Below, piece after piece: positions 1-5,951 of a stretch of DNA of 14,529 nt. How positions within the stretch are numbered: position 1 is the first letter of the stretch; every line of letters begins with the position of its first letter. The translations under genes were made by a program, and so were the position numbers. The stretch comes from an uncultured Flammeovirgaceae bacterium (GTDB lineage: Bacteria > Bacteroidota > Bacteroidia > Cytophagales > Cyclobacteriaceae): positions 1 to 14,529 of the forward strand of contig CAKZPJ010000284.1 of the NCBI GenBank assembly GCA_937138955.1. Reading direction: 5' to 3'. A model generated the notes under the pieces. It did no database searches. It saw only the letters and a program-made list of their open reading frames with translations, and was not told where the DNA came from.

Positions 1-899
1 TCCAGTGACTGGCTGGGCTGAAGGGGATCGGAGAAGCGTAGTTCCAGATATTGTTCAGGGGTTTCGACTACCCGATAATTAAGAAGTTCAAATGCAGAAC
101 GAGAGGGTACGTCTACTGTAAAAGATGGGGACTTCGGAAGAGATAAAGGCTCACCTGAACTTTGTATAGTAATGGTAGATCGGCTTTCCTGACGCACTAC
201 CTCATCAACTATAAAAGAATGACTACGATTATCGGCCGCGTGTTCCCACCGAACAGAAAGGGGGCGGTTAGCTTGCTGAGCGGTTAGCATCTGCTCAACC
301 GCAGTAGCCGAAGCAGCGTCAGCGGTAAGTAGCGTACCGTGTAACTCTTGTTTTACTAACTCGTCTTCAGCTTGAGCAGTCAGACCAATGAGTTCTACCG
401 AATAATTCTGTTGGATTGTCTGAAAGCTAAACGCGAACGACTCGAAAGCATTGGGTACTTCTAAAACCTCTTCCAGATCAAAATTAGCTTGATACTGCTG
501 TCCGCTGAGCAGGGGTACTTCGGGCAGAAACTCAATAGTACGCTGATCTACCCAATAGGCCTCACCCTCAATTTTGGGATCAAATCGGAATAGTCGATTA
601 CGTTCAAGCTGCCCCACCTGAGCACTATCGGCTGTAGGAGCCGTGAGTTGAATACGAATGGGCGATTCGGTAGAGAGCACTCCTGAGCTATACGATGAAA
701 TGTACGCCTGAAAAGCCGGATCGGTTGAGTCAGTTTCCAAAAAATCATCTGAAGAAAAAAAGATAATTGCTCCCACTAGCAACAATATTGCTCCCACTCC
801 CACCGCTAGTGTCCATATTTGCTGCCGGAATGTAAGCTGAAACCACTGCTGCTGAACAGCAGCAATAAGTTGGCGCAGAAACGCTCGTATTTTATCCAT
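1..899 (-). CDS. Alpha-2-macroglobulin family protein, N-terminal part (runs off left edge)
   Basis: I translated this frame directly: 299 codons from an ATG at 899 stay open to the window edge, so the protein's C-terminal part lies outside. Residues 1-29 are basic/amphipathic and residues about 30-49 form one hydrophobic membrane segment, suggesting an inner-membrane anchor with the rest in the periplasm. There is no lipobox. The following region (from about residue 63) is beta-rich, with stretches typical of Bacteroidota A2M-like proteins: 'ISSYSSGVLSTESPIRIQL', 'FLPEVPLLSGQQYQANFDL' and, near residues 265-292, 'VPSRSAFELLNYRVV' and 'LELRFSDPLQ'. Proteins of this family are very large (well over 1,500 residues) and are thought to trap proteases or protect the envelope. 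Whether the thioester motif is present cannot be seen. The gene starts 97 bp after the methyltransferase stop on the same strand, so it may be a separate unit. Confidence 0.85.
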   Translation of the reverse strand, partial: MDKIRAFLRQLIAAVQQQWFQLTFRQQIWTLAVGVGAILLLVGAIIFFSSDDFLETDSTDPAFQAYISSYSSGVLSTESPIRIQLTAPTADSAQVGQLERNRLFRFDPKIEGEAYWVDQRTIEFLPEVPLLSGQQYQANFDLEEVLEVPNAFESFAFSFQTIQQNYSVELIGLTAQAEDELVKQELHGTLLTADAASATAVEQMLTAQQANRPLSVRWEHAADNRSHSFIVDEVVRQESRSTITIQSSGEPLSLPKSPSFTVDVPSRSAFELLNYRVVETPEQYLELRFSDPLQPSQSL

Positions 900-950
900 A
901 AAGGTGAATTGCTATTGCTGGAGGATTATACAAAATTAGCCTGAGAACGT

Positions 951-989
951 AAAAATCCTAACAGTAGCTTGAGAGTTATCACGATTTTT
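951..989 (-). terminator. Possible terminator after the methyltransferase gene
   Basis: A perfect 7-bp inverted repeat, AAAAATC (951-957) and GATTTTT (983-989), encloses a 25-nt loop with a possible inner TAAC/GTTA pairing. Read on the minus strand, the 3' arm is T-rich. It sits just after the methyltransferase stop codon (997). The stem is A/T-rich and the loop is long, so this is only a weak candidate. Confidence 0.3.
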
Positions 990-996
990 AGTAAAG

Positions 997-1668
997 CTAT
1001 CTATTGTACTGTAGTCCAAAAATGATGGAAGCGGGTCGCCGAGTTGTGGGATGCAACGGCTCGCGTATTTCTGCTATTTGGTAACCCGACCGGATGAAAA
1101 GTGCTACCCAATCTTCCAGCGTGCGATAATACCACCGATAAGGCATAGTAAACTCCTGCTTCATCAGACTCCAATCTTCATCGTGCCAACCACTTTGATA
1201 GGGTAAATCATTATTAAAACTATGCGGATGCAAAGTTTGAATGATTAGATAGCCGGATGAAGCTAGATAATTCCGCAGGGCTGGTAGCAGGGCTTCCGTA
1301 ATTTTCTGGTCTAATAAAGCAAAATTGATTACTACCGCATCAAACGGCATTGAAGCCAGAGACTTATTTTGGATCAGCTCTTGATAAGATACCTGTTCAA
1401 ACAAGCCTTCGCCTTGCTCACGGGCGTGCGTGATAAAATCGGCTACGGCATCCACCCCTAAAGTTTCAATGCCATGCTGCTGCAACGCCCGGCACAGCCA
1501 GCCTTCGCCACAGCCTACATCCAGCACTTTTTTAGGCTGATACTTTAAGACAGTACCTACAATAGCTTGGTTAGTTACCAGTTTTCGGCTCTCCAGATCT
1601 TCGCCTTCTACCGTACTAATCCAGGCGTGAGCGTTGGATTTCCAAGAATCTATAATTGGGTCAGCCAT
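997..1668 (-). CDS. Class I SAM-dependent methyltransferase (223 aa)
   Basis: Predicted cytoplasmic methyltransferase with a Rossmann fold. The SAM-binding motif I 'VLDVGCGEG' is at residues 48-56, the acidic end of the second strand is in 'LGVDAV' (about 70-75), and motif 'FDAVVINFALLD' (109-120) matches the post-I/motif II region. The later segment 'LIIQTLHPHS' (141-150) resembles ubiquinone/menaquinone-type and small-molecule methyltransferases, but the substrate is not predictable. The start is placed at ATG 1668: the stop codon of the upstream SDR gene and this ATG share one base (TAATG), a classic translational-coupling arrangement. The reading frame is open further upstream to 1833, but that would overlap the SDR gene heavily and adds a low-complexity arginine-rich stretch with no family resemblance. 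It is the last gene of the esterase-SDR-methyltransferase operon. Confidence 0.88.
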   Translation of the reverse strand: MADPIIDSWKSNAHAWISTVEGEDLESRKLVTNQAIVGTVLKYQPKKVLDVGCGEGWLCRALQQHGIETLGVDAVADFITHAREQGEGLFEQVSYQELIQNKSLASMPFDAVVINFALLDQKITEALLPALRNYLASSGYLIIQTLHPHSFNNDLPYQSGWHDEDWSLMKQEFTMPYRWYYRTLEDWVALFIRSGYQIAEIREPLHPTTRRPASIIFGLQYNR

Positions 1669-2327
1669 TAGTATTCTATTTCTATCTCGAAGTTTTCGCG
1701 CTGTTCGTAAAGATACCAGAATTGCTCGGCAATAGCTGCCGGATTGTATTTTTCGTCCTCTTCCTGAATGAACCCTTGGATAGTCACCGTAGCCACGTGA
1801 ACGCCTTTGGCGCGCACTTCCTGGTGAAGGCAATAAGCAGCATTTCGCAACCCCGCTTTACCAATGCCGAGTGAACCATACTGAAAATTGGGATTTAGTG
1901 CCAAGCCACCTCCGGTGAAGAATATCTTTCCGGCTTTCTTAGCTTCCATAGCGGGAAGTACCTCCTGAGCGGCAACGATAGCCCCTACTACATTCACTCG
2001 AAAGTCCTCAACTAATTTGTCAACCTGTATTTCTGATAATTGCGTTTGCCCGATAACCGCCACATTATAAATGAGCACATCGGTATCTCCTAAAGAACCT
2101 TGCACGTAGCGCAACCCTGACCGGATAGAATCAGCATCGGCTGCATCCGCGAGGAAGTAGTAGCTTTCTATTCCTTCACTATCAAGCTGCTGCTGAAAAC
2201 TCTCCAGTTTGTCTTCACTCCGCGCCAGCATAGCTACGATAAAGTTATTCTTACCAAACTGTCGAGCTAGAGCCAGACCGTTCTTGTCGCCCATCCCAAT
2301 AATTGTTAGTAGTTTTTTATTGTCCAT
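1668..2327 (-). CDS. SDR-family NAD(P)-binding protein with divergent active site (219 aa)
   Basis: Short-chain dehydrogenase/reductase fold. The nucleotide-binding glycine motif appears as 'GMGDKNG' at residues 11-17, the basic 'LARSEDKLE' after the second strand (34-42) favours NADPH, and 'LADAADADS' (59-67) matches the adenine-ring-binding segment. The usual NNAG is 'YNVAVIG' (87-93), and the conserved helix-4 Asn is in 'RVNVVG' (110-115). The catalytic region differs from classical SDRs: the Ser position is in 'FFTGGGL' (136-142), and the YxxxK motif reads 'LGIGK' (153-157), so Lys157 is kept but Tyr is replaced by Leu. Tyr150 is three residues earlier. A reductase activity is therefore uncertain. 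The gene overlaps the esterase end by 11 nt and the methyltransferase start by 1 nt, so the three are almost certainly co-transcribed. At 219 residues it is slightly short for an SDR (about 250). Confidence 0.85.
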   Translation of the reverse strand: MDNKKLLTIIGMGDKNGLALARQFGKNNFIVAMLARSEDKLESFQQQLDSEGIESYYFLADAADADSIRSGLRYVQGSLGDTDVLIYNVAVIGQTQLSEIQVDKLVEDFRVNVVGAIVAAQEVLPAMEAKKAGKIFFTGGGLALNPNFQYGSLGIGKAGLRNAAYCLHQEVRAKGVHVATVTIQGFIQEEDEKYNPAAIAEQFWYLYEQRENFEIEIEY

Positions 2328-3186
2328 ACTTCTGGTCAGTGGTTGACGTTTGTTTTTCAGCTAAACCATTTTTTTCGAAAAAGTTAGCAAAAAACAGCAG
2401 CTGATACGCGACTGCATTTGACCAATAAGGCCAATTGTGCGCTCCCGGACGTACAATGTAGTCGTGGGGAATTTGCGAGTCTAACAATGCCTGATGCAGT
2501 TGCTGATTGATTCTGAAGAAGAAATCATCGGTGCCACAATCAATAATTAATGAGAGTTGATCGGGCGAGAGGTCAGGTACCATATTGACCACCGAGAGCG
2601 AATCCCAGCGCAGCGGATTTTGTTCGTAAGCCCCCAGTTTATCTTTGATCCCCCAATTATCAACGTTGTACGTTAAATCTACTCCCCCACTCATGCTACC
2701 GGCTGCTCCAAATGTATCCGAGTGACGAATTGCTAAAAATAAAGCCCCGTGTCCGCCCATACTAAGGCCAGTAATCGCTCGCCCGGCAGGCTGCGCTAAC
2801 GTTGGGTAGTTTGTATCTACAAAATCGACTACCTCCTTAGCCACGTAAGTTTCGTACTGACTAGCGGGTTGCACCGGACTATCCAGGTACCAGCTATTAA
2901 ATCCACCATCGGGACAAACCAAAATGAGTTGATGATGATCAGCCAAGACCTGTACTTCCGGTGCTTTGATAATCCAGTCAGCATAATTGCCACTGTAACC
3001 ATGCAGCAGATACACTACGGGGAAATGTTGATCTTTTTTGGCTTGGTATGCTTCAGGAGTAATTACTATGGCTCGGATATCCCGTTGCATGGCTTCACTG
3101 AAAACTTGAACGGTATCTACGGTGGCTGCCCAGCCCGATACAACGATACTAAACCAAATGACGGCAAAAACGAAAGACTTCTTCAT
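2317..3186 (-). CDS. Secreted esterase of the esterase D / FrmB alpha/beta-hydrolase family (289 aa)
   Basis: Probable exported carboxylesterase. An N-terminal signal peptide is visible (MKK, hydrophobic residues 4-18, likely cleavage near 'GWAA', 18-21). The fold belongs to the putative-esterase family (PF00756, COG0627) that includes S-formylglutathione hydrolase, mycolyltransferase-like and feruloyl-esterase-like enzymes. The oxyanion segment 'VVYLLHGYSG' is at 57-66, the nucleophile elbow 'GLSMGG' at 140-145 (Ser142), the acid residue in 'CGTDD' (Asp220 or 221), and the catalytic His in 'PGAHNWPYW' (His250). The triad is complete and the length is normal. The signal peptide argues against cytoplasmic formaldehyde detoxification and for an ester substrate in the periplasm or outside. 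It is the first gene of a three-gene operon; the end overlaps the SDR start by 11 nt. The promoter should lie in the 134-bp divergent region shared with the acetyltransferase, where I found no convincing minus-strand -7 box. Confidence 0.9.
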   Translation of the reverse strand: MKKSFVFAVIWFSIVVSGWAATVDTVQVFSEAMQRDIRAIVITPEAYQAKKDQHFPVVYLLHGYSGNYADWIIKAPEVQVLADHHQLILVCPDGGFNSWYLDSPVQPASQYETYVAKEVVDFVDTNYPTLAQPAGRAITGLSMGGHGALFLAIRHSDTFGAAGSMSGGVDLTYNVDNWGIKDKLGAYEQNPLRWDSLSVVNMVPDLSPDQLSLIIDCGTDDFFFRINQQLHQALLDSQIPHDYIVRPGAHNWPYWSNAVAYQLLFFANFFEKNGLAEKQTSTTDQKYGQ

Positions 3187-3306
3187 AGCGCTACTTTAGC
3201 AGAAATGTACTGGCTCACTGATTAATAAGCAAATAGATTGATAGCATTAAGCGTAATTGATAGAAAAATGCCGTACCAGTCTGTTCTAGTATTAGTTAAC
3301 AGCATC

Positions 3307-3314
3307 TATATTTG
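3307..3314 (+). promoter_or_regulatory. Candidate Bacteroidota -7 element (TAnnTTTG) of the acetyltransferase gene
   Basis: The sequence TATATTTG matches the Bacteroidota sigma-ABfA -7 consensus TAnnTTTG exactly and ends 6 bases before ATG 3321. Transcription from it would begin at or next to the start codon, implying a leaderless or nearly leaderless mRNA. I see no good -33 TTTG at the expected distance, which lowers confidence. Confidence 0.45.
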
Positions 3315-3320
3315 TGCACT

Positions 3321-3776
3321 ATGAAAAATTTTGATATTCGCAAAGTACCGGCTGATCAAATACCACTCGATCTACTGCTACTAGCTGATCCTTCCGAGCA
3401 GCTAATCAACTCTTATTTACCTAATAGTGAATGTTATGCGGCGAGAGAAGGAGACCAGATAGTTGGCGTTTGTGTGTTAAAGATGCATTCGTCGTCTACT
3501 GTAGAAATTAAGAATATTGCTATGTACCCTGATTGTCAGGGTACAGGTGTTGGTACGAAGCTGCTGCGCCACACTATTAACCAAGCTTCGCTAAATGGCA
3601 CTAAAAAGATTCTGGTCAAAACCGGCACCTTTGGCTACCCACCCACTTTTTATCAACGTTTAGGCTTTCGGGTAGTAGCGGTAGAGCAAGACTATTTTCT
3701 TACTACTTACAATGAGCCACTGTTTGAGTCAGGAATTCAGCACCAGGATCGATTAGTACTGGAGTTATGCCTTTAG
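3321..3776 (+). CDS. GNAT-family N-acetyltransferase (151 aa)
   Basis: Cytoplasmic acetyltransferase that would transfer acetyl from acetyl-CoA to an unknown amine. Numbered from ATG 3321, strand 4 and motif A appear as 'VEIKNIAMYPDCQGTGVG' (61-78), with the acetyl-CoA pyrophosphate-binding Q-x-x-G-x-G at 73-78. Motif B 'FYQRLGFRVV' (110-119) carries the Tyr that usually acts as general acid. The length is typical of single-domain GNATs. A TTG at 3312 is in frame upstream, but it lies inside the candidate -7 box, so ATG 3321 is the better start. The gene is divergent from the esterase operon and convergent with the epimerase-CBS gene, with a 43-bp-period repeat array after its stop codon. The acceptor substrate cannot be predicted. 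Confidence 0.88.
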   Translation: MKNFDIRKVPADQIPLDLLLLADPSEQLINSYLPNSECYAAREGDQIVGVCVLKMHSSSTVEIKNIAMYPDCQGTGVGTKLLRHTINQASLNGTKKILVKTGTFGYPPTFYQRLGFRVVAVEQDYFLTTYNEPLFESGIQHQDRLVLELCL

Positions 3777-3800
3777 ATATTTTGTCCGTAAGTGAAGGTT

Positions 3801-4185
3801 TTGATAACTCAACACTGCCTTTTGTATTATCAAACCACTCCAATTGATAATATTTGAATGGTTCATGTATTGTTAAATCGCTCCATTTAGTAACACTTGA
3901 CTGCCTCTTGTATCATCAAACCAGTTCATTTAACGACACTAGAATACTTCACATATCATTAAATTACTTCACTTGATGACACTCAAACCCTTCCTATATC
4001 GCTCCATCGCTCTATTTGATAACACTTGATGGCTTCTTGTATGATTAAATCGACCAATATGACGACTGATGAGTGCTTTTTCTATGACTAAAGCTACCTA
4101 CATGACTCTAACGAGTGCTCTCTATATGACCAAACTGACTAATTTAGTGGCTATAATGGTCGATTATATTATGCTTTAATAGATA
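3801..4185. repeat. Degenerate 43-bp tandem repeat array, about 8.5 units, between convergent genes
   Basis: The gap between the acetyltransferase and epimerase-CBS stop codons is filled by a tandem array that I aligned by eye. Units start at 3801, 3844, 3887, 3930, 3973, 4016, 4059 and 4102, each exactly 43 bp (the last with a 1-bp deletion), and a partial ninth copy runs to about 4185. A typical unit opens with TTGATAACAC, has TGCTTCTTG in the middle, then TATCATTAAA, and ends with a pyrimidine-rich CGCTCCAT. No two units are identical, so the array is old or diverging. Units 7-8 form a subfamily opening with ATGAC and containing GAGTGCT. The period is not a multiple of three and each unit carries stop triplets, so it is not coding. 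In several units the opening TTGATAA can pair with the later TTATCAA/TATCA; in unit 1 this is a perfect 8-bp stem. Its function is unknown; possibilities are bidirectional termination, protein binding or a decayed minisatellite. Confidence 0.8.
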
Positions 4186-4190
4186 ACAAG

Positions 4191-5198
4191 CTACCCTTCA
4201 CTCCGAATCAGATTATTGAACATTAGTGTTCCGGTCAGTTGCTGCTGGTGATTTACTACGGGTAAAAACAAGATAGGAAAAGAAACGCTAGTAACCAGTT
4301 TAAGCATATCTTCTACGGTGGCCTCTTCCGAGATAAATATTGGGTTGGAATTAATTAATTCGCCCGCAGGAATGTTGGGCAGATGATCCAGATGCGTTAT
4401 CAGAGCACGACGAACATCCGCATTGCTAGAAATACCCACGAACTGATTATCTTTGTCTACAATTGTGGTAAACCCTAAACCGTAGTCTTCAATAGTTTGC
4501 AGTACGGAAGCTAACGTCACTTCTTCTTGGGCTAATTGCGGTACATCTCGCAAGTCCATCATAAAATCCTGCACGTGGTAGTGCGAACTCACTTCGTGCA
4601 TCTTCAGCCCAAGCAGTGCCGCTCCCATTGACGTATGGTTCACTAGAAATGAACCTGACACGGCCGAATCAACCGCCAAACTACGTAGTATAAATGATAC
4701 TTCATCATTCACCCCCCCGTCTACGTGAATTTTCTTGTCCGGAAATTGCTTACCAAACCGACGGATACGATTGAAGTTATCCTTACGAAACACTCCCCCG
4801 CTCTGACCCGGCGTGGTGGTCATTAGTAAAATGAATGAGCAGGTATCGCGGTAAGAGGCGAATACTTCTAAGGGAGTATCAGATACTACTGCTAAACCGT
4901 ACTCAGTTCCGACCGGAGGAGGCGGTAGCTCCTTCCCTGCCATTGTTTCGTACTGGAATTGTACGTATTCGATTTGATGCTCCGCAATTAGAGGAAAATA
5001 CTTTTCGGGTTCGGCAGAAATGATATGGAGGTCGATAGGAGTTTTACTCAATTGACGTATTTCTCGAATATCGTCAAATACCGCCGGGCTATCGTTGCAG
5101 TCGATATGGAAAGAGTCTATTCGGAGCGCATCCAATTCCAGTACCAGTTCTTTCAGCGATTTATCTTGATTGGAATATAGAGAAGCAGAAATTTTCAA
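4191..5198 (-). CDS. Ribulose-phosphate-3-epimerase-like TIM barrel fused to a CBS-domain pair (335 aa)
   Basis: Residues 1 to about 200 look like ribulose-phosphate 3-epimerase: 'ISASLYSN' at the start, 'FHIDCNDS' (30-37), 'IDLHII' (55-60), 'MTTTPGQSGG' (126-135) in place of the usual MTVNPGFGGQ, 'IHVDGGVND' (157-165) and 'AVSGSFLVN' (179-187). The metal/catalytic residues seen in true epimerases have counterparts here: His31, Asp33, His58 and Asp160. Residues about 215-270 and 275-332 form two CBS motifs ('VDKDNQFVGISSNADVRRAL', and 'LPVVNHQQQLTG' in the second), a module that usually binds adenine nucleotides. Ordinary epimerases are about 220 residues and lack CBS domains, so this is a fusion. 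It recalls KdsD/KpsF, where a sugar-phosphate isomerase (SIS) domain carries a CBS pair. The likely role is a nucleotide-sensing pentose-phosphate or related epimerase; the substrate is uncertain because the PGFGGQ loop and the 'MDG' motif are changed. It is transcribed alone, convergent with the acetyltransferase. Confidence 0.8.
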   Translation of the reverse strand: MKISASLYSNQDKSLKELVLELDALRIDSFHIDCNDSPAVFDDIREIRQLSKTPIDLHIISAEPEKYFPLIAEHQIEYVQFQYETMAGKELPPPPVGTEYGLAVVSDTPLEVFASYRDTCSFILLMTTTPGQSGGVFRKDNFNRIRRFGKQFPDKKIHVDGGVNDEVSFILRSLAVDSAVSGSFLVNHTSMGAALLGLKMHEVSSHYHVQDFMMDLRDVPQLAQEEVTLASVLQTIEDYGLGFTTIVDKDNQFVGISSNADVRRALITHLDHLPNIPAGELINSNPIFISEEATVEDMLKLVTSVSFPILFLPVVNHQQQLTGTLMFNNLIRSEG

Positions 5199-5280
5199 AA
5201 CGATTAGGCTTAAGAGTAGAATCTATTGCGGACGCAAAGTTCTACAATTTCTTTCAATATCCCAGTCTGTAGTGGGTAAC

Positions 5281-5310
5281 AAAAAACCACCTACCGGAAA
5301 CGGTAAGTGG
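5281..5310 (-). terminator. Rho-independent terminator after the solo HTH gene
   Basis: The plus-strand arms CCACcTACCG (5287-5296) and CGGTAaGTGG (5301-5310) pair through 9 of 10 positions around a GAAA tetraloop. Read on the minus strand, the hairpin is followed at once by six T (5286-5281). It lies 27 bp after the HTH stop codon and 82 bp before the epimerase-CBS start, so it should separate the two genes. Confidence 0.8.
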
Positions 5311-5336
5311 CTAGCAACTTCAGAGTGTATTGGTGG

Positions 5337-5663
5337 TTATGCTAACTGGGGTTCGGCCTCAGAGTCTGATTGTTCGCACAAACGTTCCGAAAAGCCTAGC
5401 GTGGTGCTTTTCACTTTTTTGGTTCGCCCTTTATACTTTGTACCTTCTTTTAACTTATCAATCCCCCCCTGTTTGTATTCTTTCAAGTAGGCAATAAGCG
5501 TAGTTTTAGAGATTTCGCAGATACGGCAAATTTCGTTGTGCGGTAGCCCCTTTCCCTTTAAATAAAGGACCTCCATTTTCTGCTGTACTCGGGCACTAGC
5601 GTTATGAAACCGTTCGTAACGGAGAGCTTCTACATCTTCTTCTTTAAATTGAATACGAATCAT
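5337..5663 (-). CDS. Solo helix-turn-helix protein related to IS630-type transposase N-terminus (108 aa)
   Basis: Residues 1 to about 72 resemble the N-terminal DNA-binding module of Bacteroidota IS630-family transposases: 'MIRIQFKEEDVEALRYERF' (1-19), 'RVQQKMEVLYLKGKGL' (25-40), the recognition part 'EICRICEISKTTLIAYLKEY' (44-63) and 'GGIDKLKE' (66-73). After that it departs from the family: a basic stretch 'KYKGRTKKVKS' (75-85) and an acidic, polar tail ending 'SDSEAEPQLA'. In intact elements a second HTH and a DDE catalytic domain of about 250 residues follow. None is present downstream, where only 138 bp separate this stop from the next gene. The gene has its own strong terminator and a palindrome upstream, so it may be a retained regulator rather than debris. 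Truncated transposase remnant is the main alternative. Start: ATG 5663, where the family resemblance begins. Confidence 0.65.
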   Translation of the reverse strand: MIRIQFKEEDVEALRYERFHNASARVQQKMEVLYLKGKGLPHNEICRICEISKTTLIAYLKEYKQGGIDKLKEGTKYKGRTKKVKSTTLGFSERLCEQSDSEAEPQLA

Positions 5664-5708
5664 ACGGTAGTGATTTTAAAGGCAGTTGAATCTGAACTTT
5701 TAACCCCT

Positions 5709-5727
5709 CAAATATCCGCAATATTTG
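5709..5727. promoter_or_regulatory. Perfect 7-bp inverted repeat, candidate operator of the HTH gene
   Basis: CAAATAT (5709-5715) and ATATTTG (5721-5727) flank the 5-nt spacer CCGCA. The centre lies about 55 bp upstream of the HTH start codon. On the minus strand the inner arm gives GATATTTG, one mismatch from a TAnnTTTG -7 box, so a bound protein could block the promoter. Autoregulation by the HTH protein is an inference. Confidence 0.4.
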
Positions 5728-5742
5728 GCCTTCAAACCATCA

Positions 5743-5794
5743 CCCCAGCTTGGGGATTTTTTCAACGAAAAGCTCAAAAATAGGGGGAATCCCC
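5743..5794. promoter_or_regulatory. Two GC-rich palindromes (CCCC...GGGG and GGGG...CCCC) in the 5664-5951 intergenic region
   Basis: CCCC-AGCTT-GGGG at 5743-5755, followed by ATTTTTT, could be a small plus-strand terminator or a protein site. GGGGG-AAT-CCCC at 5783-5794 is followed by a TACCCCT half-site (5797-5803), which fits the NarL-type heptamer consensus TACYYMT. Both read GGGGAT on one strand, the same core as the palindromes upstream of susC at 12063-12259. The rest of this 288-bp gap holds the operator-like repeat at 5709, another repeat at 5821 and the terminator at 5897; no gene was seen. Confidence 0.35.
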
Positions 5795-5820
5795 TTACCC
5801 CTTCTTATTTATAAAGGCTC

Positions 5821-5844
5821 GTTCAAATGGATATTCTTTTGAAC
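5821..5844. repeat. 7-bp inverted repeat GTTCAAA / TTTGAAC
   Basis: GTTCAAA (5821-5827) and TTTGAAC (5838-5844) are perfect complements with a 10-nt spacer. It lies between the lipoprotein terminator and the HTH gene's upstream palindromes. It is A/T-rich with no T tract directly after it, so its role is unclear and it could be chance. Confidence 0.3.
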
Positions 5845-5896
5845 TGAAAAAAAGCTTAACTTCTCTGAAAGTCCAGAAACATCACTCACATTCAAC

Positions 5897-5922
5897 AAAA
5901 AAACCACTTAAGAGAACGGTTT
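5897..5922 (-). terminator. Probable terminator of the susC-susD-lipoprotein operon
   Basis: On the minus strand, AAACCGTT (5922-5915) pairs with the later AAGTGGTTT around a CTCTTA loop, using two G-T wobbles, and runs into seven T (5903-5897). It lies about 30 bp after the lipoprotein stop codon at 5952. Confidence 0.55.
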
Positions 5923-5951
5923 CTATGACATAGGATCAATTTTGAGAAGCT

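Noticed and set aside
997..1833. Methyltransferase frame extended upstream to 1833 (278 codons)
   Set aside because: The extra N-terminus is arginine-rich without family resemblance and overlaps the SDR gene by 166 nt. The TAATG junction at 1668 gives a natural start.
3312..3320. TTG start for the acetyltransferase
   Set aside because: It lies inside the candidate -7 promoter box, and ATG 3321 is only three codons downstream.
3801..4185. CRISPR array
   Set aside because: There are no identical repeats separated by unique spacers; the whole 43-bp unit is repeated in degenerate form and no cas gene is present.
3801..4185. Repeat protein coded by the array
   Set aside because: The period is 43, not a multiple of three, and TGA/TAA triplets recur in every unit.
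5199..5336. Remnant of an IS630 DDE catalytic domain downstream of the HTH gene
   Set aside because: The 138-bp stretch contains a terminator and the next gene's leader; I could not recognise any transposase-like residues in it.
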